Assembly: GCA_038049695.1 (NCBI GenBank)
Contig: CP142461.1
Location: forward strand, 25,179,001 to 25,243,000
Length of the DNA stretch: 64,000 nucleotides
From: Cinnamomum chago
Taxonomy: Eukaryota > Streptophyta > Magnoliopsida > Laurales > Lauraceae
Direction of reading: 5' to 3'
Made by a program: the position numbers and the translations under genes
The notes under the pieces: generated by a model
What the model was told of the DNA's origin: nothing
Seen by the model: only the letters and a program-made list of their open reading frames with translations
Database searches by the model: none
Shown: positions 10,277-21,857 of the stretch, in pieces
Position numbering within the stretch: the first letter of the stretch is position 1
Layout: each line of letters opens with the position of its first letter

Positions 10277-11726
10277 CACAGCTCGACCACCGCCGGGGGA
10301 CACCCCCGGACCCCCTCCGCGAAGTGCATGTATTAAAAGGGTGGTTACTTTTGGCATCTTGTTTTTCCATTATGGTTTGGTAACTTGGTTTTGTGAGTTG
10401 CTTTGTTGTATGAGATACTAACTTGCAGGTGATAATGTCCTCTCCATATGGCCCACAAGTCTTTTGCTTTCTATTTATGGTGATTGGTTTATTTAAGGCT
10501 AAATGTAAAGGGCGTCATGGTTTCCTTGGTTTCCCGTGAAAGGGCAAGGCATGATGAATTTCCCTATAGCCCTTTTATTTCCAGTTTTAGATTACCATGT
10601 AAGTCTCATAATTGAGGCATAGGAATTTATGTAATTTTTCTAAATTTGTAAATTCTGGTGATGTCCGAGATAAAGAAGGAAAGCGATGTTGGACTCCTAA
10701 TCAAAGAGTTTGAAGATTACCAAAAGTGTTTTGGAGTTGCCCAAAGAGTTTGATGAACTCCAGAAGTTTTGGAAAGTCTAGAAGTCCAAGAAGTCTATTC
10801 CGCTTGGGCCATGTGGAGGAGAGGACTAGTTTCTATTTTTGCAACTTCTATTTATGGATGCATGCTTAAATTAGAAAACTTCCAGATCTGATCCAAACAT
10901 AGCAAGTTACTAAAATTGGTCAAATCAAATTAATTTTTGGAAAGAGTTCTAATTAGTGTTGATGACCCATGAGATGGACACATTGGTAACACTAATTTAG
11001 AAACTGAACTTTCCTTAAAATAACTTGACTTGGAACCAATCTTAGATCATATCATAAGATGATTTGATATTCATATATTCATATGTATACATGTGGGCCC
11101 TAATACCTTACAAAGAAAATCCTCAAATTCTAAATTATTAAGTGGGAGCGGGGCATTTATATTTAGAAATCCCCATGGTTTTCCACCATAGGTCCATTGT
11201 AAAGAAAGTATTAGCCTCGCGCCATCTTGAGAATGGCCGTTCCCCACGGAAGGCTTTTACTTGTCTGGTTACTAGATATGGATCTCCTATGGATAGTGTT
11301 GGTGAGACGGGGCGGAGGCCCACTCCCCAAGGAGGAGCTGCTCGCAACGGTTGTCATGCAATGCTAGTTGGTGGGTCACACTTAACTAAAATAATGATGT
11401 AGTATCCCCAAGGATTTGCCTCATGTATTTTAGAAACCGAAGATAATCGGGAGTCATTCATTATTTGGTATGAGATACCTAGATAATAATGAATAAAGGG
11501 GATCATGGAAAGTTAGTCTTAATCCTAATTTTGACCAACTTTGATCCGCACCAATCTAGGTGGTATTCGCACTCCCCAAGGAGGTATACCCCGGGGATTG
11601 GGATTCCGATGTATTCTAAATTTAGTGGTTATGAGGATTCCCACATAAATTTGGTAGAATACTAAACCCTAATGTCATTTAAATTCATTAATTGAATGTA
11701 TGGTAATGTGTTGTAGTTTTTAAAGC
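10277..11726 (+). other. Non-coding leader upstream of a decayed copia gag
   Basis: About 1.45 kb between the rearranged B piece and the copia gag start. I found no LTR ends, no primer site and no conserved coding signal. A perfect GC hairpin (CCGGGGG-ACA-CCCCCGG, 10293-10309) is visible near the left end, and two CTCCCCAAGGAGG words occur (about 11322 and 11571). It is most simply the long 5' untranslated region of the element at 11727, its 5' LTR having been lost. Confidence 0.45.
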
Positions 11727-13001
11727 ATGAATTCAAATACTTTCAGTCCACTTGCGACCATCCTCAACCAGAATAAGTTGATGGAATCCAACTTTATAGA
11801 CTGGAAAAGAACCCTGGATATTATCCTTACAGCTTCAGGATGCAGATATGTCCTTACCATACCCCCTCTTCCTGAACCTGAGCTTCATGCACCTCAGTAT
11901 GAAAAGGACCTTTACACCGAATGGACAAAAGACAATGAGGTAGCCAGATGTTTCATACAGGCATCCATGTCTAGTGTTTTACAACACCAACATCAATCCT
12001 ATAAGTCAGCATACGATATTGTATCGAACTTAAAGGAGATGTTTGCGGACCAGGTTAGACCTGCTAGGCAAGCTGCTCTGAAGTCGCTGATAAACACTAA
12101 GATGACTGAGGGAACCCCAGTACAAAAACATTTGTTGAAAATGAGTTTCGCACTAAATGAGTTAGATGTACTGGGTGTTACGATTGATAAAGAATCGCAG
12201 ATCGACATGATCCTTCAGTCACTACCGGATTCTTTCAATCATTTTGAGATCAATTGTAATAAATTGAAAATGACCATAGCTAAGCTTTCTCGCCAGCTGG
12301 TAGTGACTGAGGAAATCATGAAGAAAGAGAAAAATTCCCTCATGACAGAAAAGTCATTTGCTAGGACCAAGCCGAAAGGCAAAGACCGAGATAGCAAGAA
12401 GAAATCAGTCATCAAGGGTCTTAAGGTGGAGAATGGTTCTACTTGTAGTATGGCCAAGGCTAAGGGTACGGGAGTAAAAGGAAAGTGTTTCCATTGTGGT
12501 AAGACAAGACATTGGAAAAGGAGTTGTCCAGAATATCTGTCTAAGAAGAAGACCTCAGGTATGATTGAGTCACTTATTTCTGAAGTTAGTTTTACAACTG
12601 GTACTTCAGAATCTTGGTGTATGGACTCCAGGGCAACTGATCACATATGTAATTCGTTGCAGGGGTTCAGGGAAACCAGGAGGGTCAGTGACGGAGAAAT
12701 TATTGACAACCCAGGATCTGATGCCAAGGCAGAGGATGTTTCAGTGGGAGTTATTACATTATTTTTTTCAAATGATAAATTAATTTTGTCAGACACGTTA
12801 TATGTATCTTCTTCACGGCGGAATTCAATTTCAGTTTTTAGTATGGTGAATAAGAGTTATTCTATTACTCTTGGTACTGAAATTGTCATAAAGAGATACG
12901 GTACTTTTATGTATTCTGACAAGGTAATCAATGGAATTTATTTGTTAATCCCACAATGTATGAGATACATGGTACTGAAACAATTAATAGACCATCATTA
13001 A
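11727..13001 (+). pseudogene. gag: Copia gag and protease, 424-residue open segment of a dead element
   Basis: The N-terminal part resembles the plant copia Gag domain (SNFIDWKRTLDIIL near residue 20; then a helical region). A CX2CX4HX4C zinc knuckle follows (CFHCGKTRHWKRSC, about residues 251-264). The protease motif then reads WCMDSRATDHI near residue 296; the family usually has D-S-G-A, so the glycine is replaced by arginine, which would be expected to impair the protease. The ATG at 11727 is taken as start because it directly precedes the recognisable Gag sequence. The frame ends at 13001, before integrase. The sequence may belong to the Bianca group of Ty1/copia, but I am not sure. Downstream pol is broken, so this is a relic. 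Confidence 0.8.
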
Positions 13002-15420
13002 AGAGGAAATCACCTTCATCTGATCCAACAAAACTTTGACACTTGAGGCTAGGTCATATAAACCTAAACAGGATTGACAGGCTAGTGAAAGTGGTATTTT
13101 GCCTTCATTGGTGGTAGAACCAATGCCTGTCAGCGAATCCTGTCTGGAAGGCAAAATGACCAAAACACCATTTTCATCAAAGGGCAATAGGGCAAAAGAT
13201 TTGTTGGAATTAGTGTATACTGATATGTGTGGACCCATTAATGTCAGAGTAGTGGGAGGATATCTCTCCGTTGATTTTATGGGATACTCATCAGAAAATG
13301 GGATTTAATCCCAGTTGTCTGCTCCTGGTATGCCTCAACAGAACGGAGCAGCAGAAAGAAGGAACCAGACTTTTTTAGATATGATCAGGTCTATACTGAT
13401 TTTTTCAGGATTACCTATATCCCTTTAGGGATACGCCTTGGATACTGCGATGTACATACTAAACCTCGTACCATCTAAGTCTATACCTAAGACTACCCAG
13501 GAGTTGTGGACCGGACGAAAGTCTAGTCTACAACATTTACACATTTGAGGTTGTCCGGCACATGTGCTAAAGGTTAAGACGGATCAGTTGGAAGCGAAGT
13601 TGGAAGTATGCACGTTTGTAGGATATCCTAAATGAACTAAAGGTTGGTTATTCTATAATCCTAGAAAGCAGAAAGTGATGGTGAGCACTAATGCGGTTTT
13701 TCTGGAGGAAGATTATATGATAGACCAGAAACTTTTAGAAAAAGGTGATCTTGGAAGGAATTCAGGAGCAAACAATTCCAAATCCTAGTATGACCGAACC
13801 TAAGGAAGAAGTGCCCTTACCTAACCCAGTAATTACACCAGTGCCTTGTCATAGTGGGAGCATAGTCAGGCCCCCTGACAGGTTCTCGTTCTTGCGAGAG
13901 TCTTACGAGGCAGTCTCGGAAGAACCGGAACAATATCCCTGTAACTATGATGAAGCAATTAATGACATTAATTCGGGACATTGGCAAGATGCTATGAAAG
14001 CTGAGATGGAGTCTATGTACTCTAATCAGGTCTGGACACTTGTGGACTTGCCTGCCAATATCAAGCTTATTGGGTGCAAGTGAGTCTACAAGAGAAACAG
14101 AGGACCAGATGGAAGAGTTGAGACCTTTAAAGGTCAGGCTTGTTGCGAAAGGATATACTCAGAAAGAAGATATCGATTATGAGGAAACCTTCTCGCTGGT
14201 AGTCATGCTCAAGTCCATCAGGACACTCTTATCCATTACGGCTCATCTCGATCATGTGATTTGGCAAATGGATGTCAAGACGGCGTTTCTCAACGGCCAT
14301 CTTGAGGAAGACATCTATATGATGCAACCAGACGGTTTTATAGCGAGTAACCAAATGCAAAGAGTTTGCAAGCTGCAGAAGTCCATTTATGGACTGAAGT
14401 AGGTATCCCGAACCAAGAACATTCGTTTTGATTAAGAAATCAAGTCAGTTGATTTTTGTCAAAATCCGGATGAGTCATGAGTGTACATGAAAAGTAAGGG
14501 AGGCAGGGTAATTTTTCTAGTCGACGACATCCTTCTCCTGGAGAGTGGTATATGGATGTTGTCAACAGTAAAAGGTTTAGTTGGCTAAGACTTTTAATAT
14601 GAATGACTTGGGAGAAGCTAGACACATCCTAGGGATCAAACTCCATTGAGACCGGATAAATAGGATGATAGGCTTATCCCAATATGCGTACATAGATAAG
14701 GTACTAGTATAGTTTGCTGTGCAAGACTCCAAGAAGGGTATTGTACCTTTCAGGCATGGAGTACACCTTTCAAAGAATTAGTGTCCCAAGACACCTGAGG
14801 AAAAGAAGCAGATAAGTTGGATACCATACGCTTCGGGTATTGGTAGCCTCATGTATGCTATGCTTTATACTATACCGGATATCTGCCATGCATTGGGCTT
14901 AGTCAGCAGATATCAGTCTAACCTAGGTCCTAACCATTGGACTGTCGTAAGATGTGTTCTCAAATCCTTGAGAAGGACTAGAGATTACATGTTGATTTAT
15001 GGCAATAATGATTTGGTCCCAGTCGGTTACACATATTCTGACTTCATGTCAGATAAGGATTCCAAGATATAAACTTCTGGGTATGTGTTTATGCTATAGC
15101 TGCTTGAGAAGCAACTAAAGAAGCAGATTGGCTCAAAAGATTCCTTATGGAACTTGGAGTGGTATTTTTGGCAAGACAGCCGCTCACAGTTTACTGTGAT
15201 AACAGCAGGGCAGTCAATAAGTCCAAGGAACCCAGAAGCCAAAAACATGTACAGAGGTAGTTACACACGGTCAGAAAGATTGTGCAGAGAGGTGATACTG
15301 CTATCACCTAGATAGACTCTGCAGACAATCTGGGAGATCCCTTTACTAAGCCTTTGACTACCAAAGTCTTTGAGCAACATGTAGATGGGATGGGCATAAG
15401 ATGCAACCCTCACTGGCATT
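13002..15420 (+). pseudogene. pol: Copia pol remnant: integrase, reverse transcriptase and RNase H, many stops
   Basis: Fragments occur in copia order but in shifting frames. The integrase zinc region (HLRLGHINLNRIDR, about 13039) is followed by TDMCGPI (about 13222) and then directly by SAPGMPQQNGAAERRN (about 13315), so most of the catalytic core between them is deleted. Reverse transcriptase is seen as KVRLVAKGYTQ (about 14130) and WQMDVKTAFLNGHLEEDIY (about 14262), ending YGLK-stop at 14400. Traces of LVDDILLLE (about 14517) and RNase H follow. Several stops replace conserved tryptophan or glutamine codons. It cannot make a polyprotein. Confidence 0.85.
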
Positions 15421-15426
15421 GAGCCC

Positions 15427-15437
15427 AAGTGGGAGAT
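15427..15437 (+). promoter_or_regulatory. Polypurine tract of the + strand copia element
   Basis: AAGTGGGAGAT directly precedes the LTR start TGTTAG at 15438, the expected place and composition of a plus-strand priming site. Confidence 0.75.
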
Positions 15438-16488
15438 TGTTAGTTTTATGGTCTCAATACCAGTATATGATGAATAGATTGATTAATTTCTTTATTTATC
15501 AATATAATCATGCTTTCCTTTCATGAGATGAATGGTGATTTATTACTTAATGCAAATGACCAATATATATGACATAATGGTTCATGAGATGAATCGGGTC
15601 CCATTAGTATATTAGATGTGATATATGTATATGGATGAGATCCACATACGGGAGATATGTGTCACAAATCTTATACTTAAAATATCTTCACAACCAGTGA
15701 TGAGATTGGGCATCTCATCTGACAAGGTTGCAGCACTTTGATCACTATGAGATAGTGTGATTTGTCTCTATCATCAGAATGTAAGATTTTGGATCACGGT
15801 ACTGGTACATTGGATGTATTGAAGGACCATGAGAAGCACCTTATCAAATACTGTCTCGATTTAAGGATTGCTCTCATAATTCCCTAGCAATAGGCTCTCA
15901 ATCCTGAGACATTGATGAACTCAAGTTTCTGTCTATTCATTTGCTTTGAGTCACCAATGAGTGAGGCCAACTGTAGGTCAACACCTCGGTGTCTTGGGTT
16001 TATGGTAGTAGGACTGTGGGAACATGCAATGATCAAGATGGAATCTATCTACATTATCCCCTTGTGCCAATTAATGGATTTATCATTGGTAAGTGCGTAC
16101 CCATTCCGATTAAGAGTTAATTGGATCGGCACCAAATGATTACTATAATTAATTGGGGCTCAAGGATAATAAGATGTGGATCTAATATTGGATGAGACAG
16201 ATTTATTCCAATTGATCCATGGATAATGATGGAGGGGCCTAATTGTGGTAATTTGGAAGTTTAGGGTCTTCATTGAAATATATTCCTAAGACTGGAGTGC
16301 AATTGCATGTATATAGTGGAGTTATTTGCAATTAACTGTGGACCTGGATTGCACATGAGATGTGGGGTCGCGTGTCCCAGTTGGAGCCAGCTTTCTAAGG
16401 AATCCCTAGTGGTCCCCACGCTAGCCCAATATATTAGAAAGATACTAATTCTACTTGAACTCTAAAAGGAAGGTTACTATTTCTATTT

Positions 16489-16699
16489 GAAGTGAGACTT
16501 CTAATAGTGGTAATGGTAAGCTACTAATTATTAATGGAAGTAGGACTTCTATTTTAATTAGAAAGGAGAAAGTTACTAATAGTTGTGGAAGTGAGACTTC
16601 TATGGCAATTAGTAAGGGAGATGTTTACTAATTTGTAATGGGAGTTAAACTTCTATTTCAAATAGGAAAAGAGGATTTATGGGGGGCTATAAATAGAGG
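16489..16699 (+). promoter_or_regulatory. U3 promoter of the + strand B-type LTR
   Basis: GAAGT-N3-ACTTC boxes occur at 16489-16501, 16537-16549, 16588-16600 and, in degenerate form (GGAGTTAAACTTC), 16641-16653. They are spaced 48-53 bp and lead to a TATA box CTATAAATAG at about 16687. The matching minus-strand array is at 7441-7642. Confidence 0.68.
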
Positions 16700-17275
16700 A
16701 ATACTCCTCTCAAATTCGTGCATAATCATAAGAGCACTTTCAGCCCCCTTGTGCAAGAGTTGTACAAGTCATCATTGTTAGGGATTTTGTATTTGCAATT
16801 TGATGGATGCATTTTCACTTTAGCATCATTTGAATTTTCCCACATGCATTGTTTTAGAAAATCTTGAAATCTAGTTTTATACATGCATTGGATTTTAGAC
16901 TTGTAGAATTAATGATTTATGCATGTTTTGTTTCTAAACTTGGATGCATTTGTTTTAGAATCCAAACTCTTTTGAAAACCTAATTCTTTGTGCATTACTT
17001 TTGAGAAATCAAATTGAGGATTTAGGTTTACGCCTTGCATACTTTCATCATTTTCAGAATCAGTTTTGTATGCATTCAAATGTGAAAAGAGTTTTATGAA
17101 ATCAAGCAAGCCTTTGGTTTTAAAGTTTTGAATCATTTTAGGATTTTTATGATTCATGTTTTTAAACCCCTTAGAATGATTTAAAACATGTTTCCAAGCT
17201 TGGTTTAGTGGCCCAAAAATCCCCTCCAAGAAAAACCTTCTAATGTGGAAAAAATAGGATTTTTGGTCCCAGGCA

Positions 17276-17460
17276 GTCGACCTGCAGTGTGGTAGGTCGA
17301 CCTGCCCAGGGACCCAGGTCGACCTGCCACACTGCAGGTTGACTGGGCTCCTGAAGCTCCAACGGTCATTTTTCTGACCGTTGTGTGTAGCAGGTCGACC
17401 CCCCCTTTGCTAGGTCGACCTGCGACTAGCCGTTGGACTGTTTTTTGGTTTAAAAACCAT
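17276..17460 (+). promoter_or_regulatory. U3 promoter module of D (5' LTR)
   Basis: GTCGACC-type words occur near 17276, 17295, 17317, 17393 and 17413. Two exact matches to the mitosis-specific activator consensus YCYAACGGYYA are present: TCCAACGGTCA at 17358-17368, and its reverse-strand form TCCAACGGCTA at 17427-17437. A TATA-like GTTTAAAAACC follows at about 17448. MSA sites are bound by three-repeat MYB proteins in plant G2/M genes; use here is inference. Confidence 0.65.
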
Positions 17461-18085
17461 TCTTTTCCCATCTTTTTCAAGGGGCTTGAACCATGAACTT
17501 TTGAGACCATTTTGGAGCCAAAGAAAGGGGAAGAAGTTGGAAAGGCTAGAGGGTTTTTTGGAAATCAAATGGTTGAGTTTTAAAAAGGTACATCTTACTT
17601 GTCATTTTGATTTCCATTAAAATTAGAATCTATGCGTGTTTAAATGTTTGTATTTTCTTTTATGCATGATTTCTAGTTTGTAAAGAGATGTTTAGCAAAC
17701 TCAAAATCATCTTTGGTAAATTAGATTGGTTTGCAAACTCTCTTAACTAAATCACATACATTCTTAGATCTTATTATTCATACAACTTGTTTAGTTCATT
17801 TCTTCAAAGTTGTTTGAATCTTTTATGTGATTAGTTTTATCTTCAATCATCATTTTCTAAGCTTTGATTTTAAAATGCATCAAGCATTCACTTAGGAGCT
17901 TCATTGTAGAAATTGATTGAAGTAAAGCATTCATACACTTGTGCACACACTTTAGCTTGTTTTAGTGTATGTTTGTAATTTGTTTTAAACTTTCATATTA
18001 GCCTATTTTAGAGGCAAATACATTGTGCTTAAATTGTATCTCTTAGAGTGTTCTTTTGTGAAGACACCTTCTTAGAGAAATCTTT

Positions 18086-18250
18086 ATTTGTAAAGGTTAT
18101 TGCTTAGCCTAAGAAAAGCATTGTGTAAAGGTTATTGCTTAGCCTAAGAAAAGCATCTTGTAAAGGTTATTGCTTAGCCTATAAAAGCACATTGAGAGGT
18201 TGTTGTTTAGCCTAGAAAAATAACATTGTAAGGGTTATTGCTTAGCCTAT
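18086..18250 (+). repeat. About 33-bp tandem repeat in the D 5' LTR (five units)
   Basis: Units contain GGTTATTGCTTAGCCTA followed by AAAAGCA variants. The fourth unit is changed (GGTTGTTGTTTAGCC). The same repeat, in reverse, is found in LTRs A, C, E and, more diverged, Z. Copy number differs between LTRs. Confidence 0.8.
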
Positions 18251-18521
18251 TGAAAAGCATAAATAGTGGAAATCCGGTGGGGTGATTGGATCACAAGCCG
18301 GTAGTGGACATAGGCATTGAGGCCGAACCACTATAAACATTTGTGTTGTGGTGATTGCTTTTGTGGTGATTGTTTATAGTAGCTTCCGCATATTGTTTGA
18401 TTAATCATCACATGTGACTAGTTTATGTTAAGAAGTTAAAATTTGTTAAAATTGGTCATAATTGTAGCTCACCCTATTCACCCCCCCCCCCCTCTAGGGT
18501 TAGGATCCCAGGACTTTCAAT

Positions 18522-18534
18522 TGGTATCAGAGCC
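18522..18534 (+). promoter_or_regulatory. Primer binding site of D (initiator tRNA-Met)
   Basis: TGGTATCAGAGCC lies two bases after the 5' LTR. This word is the usual plant LTR-element complement of the 3' end of initiator tRNA-Met. The same site is found in E and in the gypsy element. Confidence 0.9.
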
Positions 18535-18623
18535 TCGTGCTCTATCTTATAGGATCAAGTGTTTGGAACTCTTGATTAGGTGTAGAAAAAACCTAGAGTA
18601 AAAAACCCTAGAGTTGTCCTTTC

Positions 18624-20051
18624 ATGAAAATCATTTGAATGGATTCCACTATGATAGATAGTTTAGATTCTTCTGTAGATTCTTCTTGACCCCTCTGTCT
18701 TCCTTCTAGTGGAGATTCAAACACTCAAATTATTGAATCTCAATTTGATTTAAAAGAAGAAGAAAATGAATATAATGAAGATGAACTTCAACAAGCATAT
18801 GAAGAATTATACACATTTTCTCTAGAACTTAATAAGAAAAACAATAAATTAAGAGAAGAATAAAAAAGACTAAACAAGGAGCTAGTCTCTTCAAAAGATG
18901 AACTTAGAGAGAAAGAAGAAGTAATAAATTGTGTAGAATCTAAGTTCATGATCTCTTTAAATAACCTATCTAACATTCAAGATGAACTAAAAGAATTAAA
19001 GATGGGTTATGATAATGTCAATAAGGAAAATTTAAATCTAAGAGATCAAATAAAAAGGCAAGATGTAGACATTGACAATTTAGAATCCAAGTTGATTAAA
19101 AGTAAGTTAAAAACCTTAGAACTTGGATCTAATGTTGTTAATGAACTTAATTTCAAATTAAAACTTGCCAATGAAGAGCTAATCAAATATAAGGAAATTG
19201 AAAATGAACTTTCAAAAGTCAAAAATGAAAATTCAATCCTTATAACCAAAGTCACTCAACTTGAAGGGTATAAACAAAAGTATGAGTGCAAGTTTACCCA
19301 AAGTGAAGAAAGACTTGAAAAATTATTTAGATTGGGTAAATCTAAAGGAGATAGGACGGGTCTTGGATTTAATAGGAATATGTCACATGACCCTAAATTC
19401 ACCAACACTTTTGTGAAAGGTGAGTCCTCTTTCTCTAGCACTCTTTCTCCTTTGCCCAAAACCAAATGTAATTATTGTGGCATTGAAGGGCATTTTACGT
19501 TTGAGTGCAAACTAAGAAGAAGAAGCCATGTGTCTAAACCCATTTTTGAACTCAAGAAGGAAGAATCTAAATCTATGAAGGGTAAGACACTAAGAAACAA
19601 AGAAGACTCCAAAAAGATTAAACAAGTCAAATCATTTAAAATGGAGTCTCCTAAGATAGATTCTAAAAAGTTCAAACAAGTTAAACCAAGCTTAAAAGAA
19701 TCTATGAACAAAAAGCTTCTCAACCTATCTCCCTTATATCAACCCATGAAAGAACTTTTGAAGAAAGTAACAAAGTTAAATTTAAAATTCAAAAGTCAAG
19801 TAAAGGGAGAATATAAGAAGAAAAGAAAAGTGAATCAATCCCCAAAGAAACAAACTCACCAACATCAAAAGACTAATCACCAATCTAAGCTAAATTTAGT
19901 CAAATCTAAATATCATGGTGATAAGTTTAAATTGAAAATTTATCAAGTCAAATCTCCTTTAGTTGATGAGAATTCTAAACTAGACCTCAAAGTTCAACCC
20001 ACTCAAGACCTTAGGTGGATTCCTAAAGTTATCTACTTAGACAAACCTTAA
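18624..20051 (+). pseudogene. gag: Gag-like gene of element D, inactivated by early stops
   Basis: The reading frame from ATG 18624 lines up with the intact 528-residue ORF of element E but has stop codons at its fifth codon, about 20 codons later, and near 18860. An open stretch from 18948 (367 residues) remains. It holds a long coiled coil (MISLNNLSNIQDELKELK onward), a zinc knuckle CNYCGIEGHFTFEC and a very lysine-rich tail ending ...RWIPKVIYLDKP. The coiled-coil unit of about 49 residues that is present twice in E occurs once here. The usual copia Gag N-terminal domain is not recognisable. Probable ancestral role: RNA-binding structural protein of the particle. Confidence 0.82.
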
Positions 20052-20067
20052 GGCCTTGAACCTTCTT

Positions 20068-21857
20068 GACCAACCTATTCTTTATAGTTAAATCTCTTTG
20101 TTGGTCATGTTGCATTTACATTTTGTTTCTCTATAGTTACATCTATTAAAATGCATTGTTTCTTTATGATCAATTGATTTTGTTTTCATGCACCATTCTA
20201 AGTTACATATCATGGTTTTCAAAATCATTTGATTATAATTTCATCATGATAGATTTGCTTATTGCTCATATTTAGTTATATGCCTTGCATTGCATTTCTA
20301 TACATGATCAATTGATTGTGATTTCAAAAGCTTTTATAGCTAGACTCTTCATGATCAATTGTTGTTGAATCATTTGTGTAGATATCTTGGTAAGATTTTT
20401 TGAACAAATGATTTGAATCAATTCAAGTTTTTCCATGGATTTCTAAGTTATACTTTTTTATGGAAAACCATTGTTTTGAAAAATCAACTTGTATGTGTCT
20501 CATTTAAGTTATATCTTTTAAAATACAATGTTGAAAATTGATCTTCAAAATCATTCTTTTTACGCTCATTGTTGGATTTTGTTTATCAAAATGACTTGAA
20601 GATTGGTTGAATGGAAATGCTCTATAACCTCATTAGTTATAATCTTCTAAGCATGTTCCATGTTCTCATTTCCTTTTCTTTTGGTTTCATTATCTTAGAA
20701 ATGGAAATGTGTGTTGTTTGCATCCTTGCTTATTTGTTTACATTCTTTTTTTTTTATGCAAATGACTATTGGTTCCATGTATGGTTGTGATCTTAGTAAT
20801 ATTTGTAGAAACCATACTAGAACCCAAATCCATCCTCTATGCTTTCTAGTCATATTCTTTTTGGATGGTTATGATGTTGATTCATGTATTTTCTCTTAGT
20901 GATATCATCTTTATACATGTTTCAACGTCATAGTAGTGATCTTAATCATATGAAACTCTTTGAAATCCATTCCTCGTATTTCTATATGTTTGATGGATAT
21001 CTTAGATGTTGAATTCATATGATTTTGACACTTTGGAAATTGCATGCTTTACCAAGTCATATTCTTTTGCATTGCAATTTACCTTGTTCATCACTATGTT
21101 CATTAGTCATATCATTATAAGTGATGAATATCCATTTATGTTGCTTTATGGAATTTTGTGTTTGTCACATCCTTGCTATTAATCATATTGTCATATTCAA
21201 TTGGTTTCATTTAGTATAACTTTCCATTGATTTCATATCCAATTGGTATCTTATCTTGTGTATGTGATAGACCTTGTGTACATTGGATTGGTCTTGATTG
21301 TTATATGTTTACATTCCATTATCATCATAATGTTCATGTTTGCCACCTCACTTGCTCATATAGGTAAATCTCATGACCACCATGTTTATGTATTCATAAT
21401 CTTGGTTGATTATTAGTTGAGGTTGGCTTCATGTTTGAATTTCATTTCACTCAACTTGCACTTTAATAAGTCATATTTATTGATTGAATGAAATGATTTT
21501 CAAAACCTTCATAGCATATGCTTTCCATAGTTAGATTATTTGTTGCTATGATTAATAAACCCCATTGCATCATGGATAGCTCTAATTTGGATTTTTCCTA
21601 ATAGTTATATTTTTAAATCCATTTTAGAGTGATTGTGTTTAATAGACTTATCTTTAAATCTCAATTGGTATTCTTTGTTTTTCCAATTGGTATCCATGAT
21701 TGTTTTTCTCATTAGACCTTGCTTTCTTTTGGTAATTTGATCATATTGTGCTCTATAGTTAAATGAATCTAATCCTTTCCTTGAAGTTGACCCTCATTTG
21801 GTTAAACCATCTTCTCCTTGCACCAAATAGTTATATCTTTGTCAAATGTTTGACAAA
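20068..21857 (+). other. Chain of about 20 consecutive stem-loops (non-coding, element D)
   Basis: It starts 16 bases after the gag stop. Inverted-repeat arms pair in series. Examples: GACCAAC 20068-20074 with GTTGGTC 20100-20106; TGCATTT 20111-20117 with 20149-20155; AATCATTTGT 20368-20377 with 20404-20413; TTTTCCAT 20429-20436 with 20460-20467; 20541-20555 with 20589-20603; 20771-20786 with 20810-20824; 19-nt arms 20871-20889 with 20913-20931; AATCATATGAA 20944-20954 with 21014-21024; 21037-21047 with 21069-21080; TTCATCACT 21087-21095 with 21120-21128; 21442-21454 with 21484-21496; CATAGCA 21510-21516 with 21544-21550; 21580-21594 with 21615-21629; TTTGTCAAA 21838-21846 with 21849-21857. 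Many loops hold TAGTTATATC or a close form. Element E keeps the same series. Function unknown. Confidence 0.8.

Larger units (their letters stand above)
16776..18519 (+). repeat. 5' LTR of element D
   Basis: 1744 bp. U3 contains the GGTCGACC/AACGG module (17276-17437). The later part contains five GGTTATTGCTTAGCCTA units (about 18086-18250) and the terminal C-run (12 C) before CTCTAGGG. It matches the 3' LTR closely, apart from a 24-bp length difference inside the palindrome module, two fewer repeat units and scattered substitutions. Confidence 0.88.

Noticed and set aside
10277..11726. Possible cellular gene upstream of the copia gag
   Set aside because: No long frame, splice-supported exon series or domain could be seen; position fits a retrotransposon leader.
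18170..18200. TATA box candidate CCTATAAAAGCAC in the D LTR
   Set aside because: It is one variant unit of the GGTTATTGCTTAGCCTA repeat, far downstream of the promoter module; other LTRs of the family have their TATA beside the module.
20303..20360. CATGATCAATTG repeated at about 20304 and 20350 as a further stem-loop
   Set aside because: The copies are direct repeats that pair only through the TGATCA core; I left it out of the counted stems.
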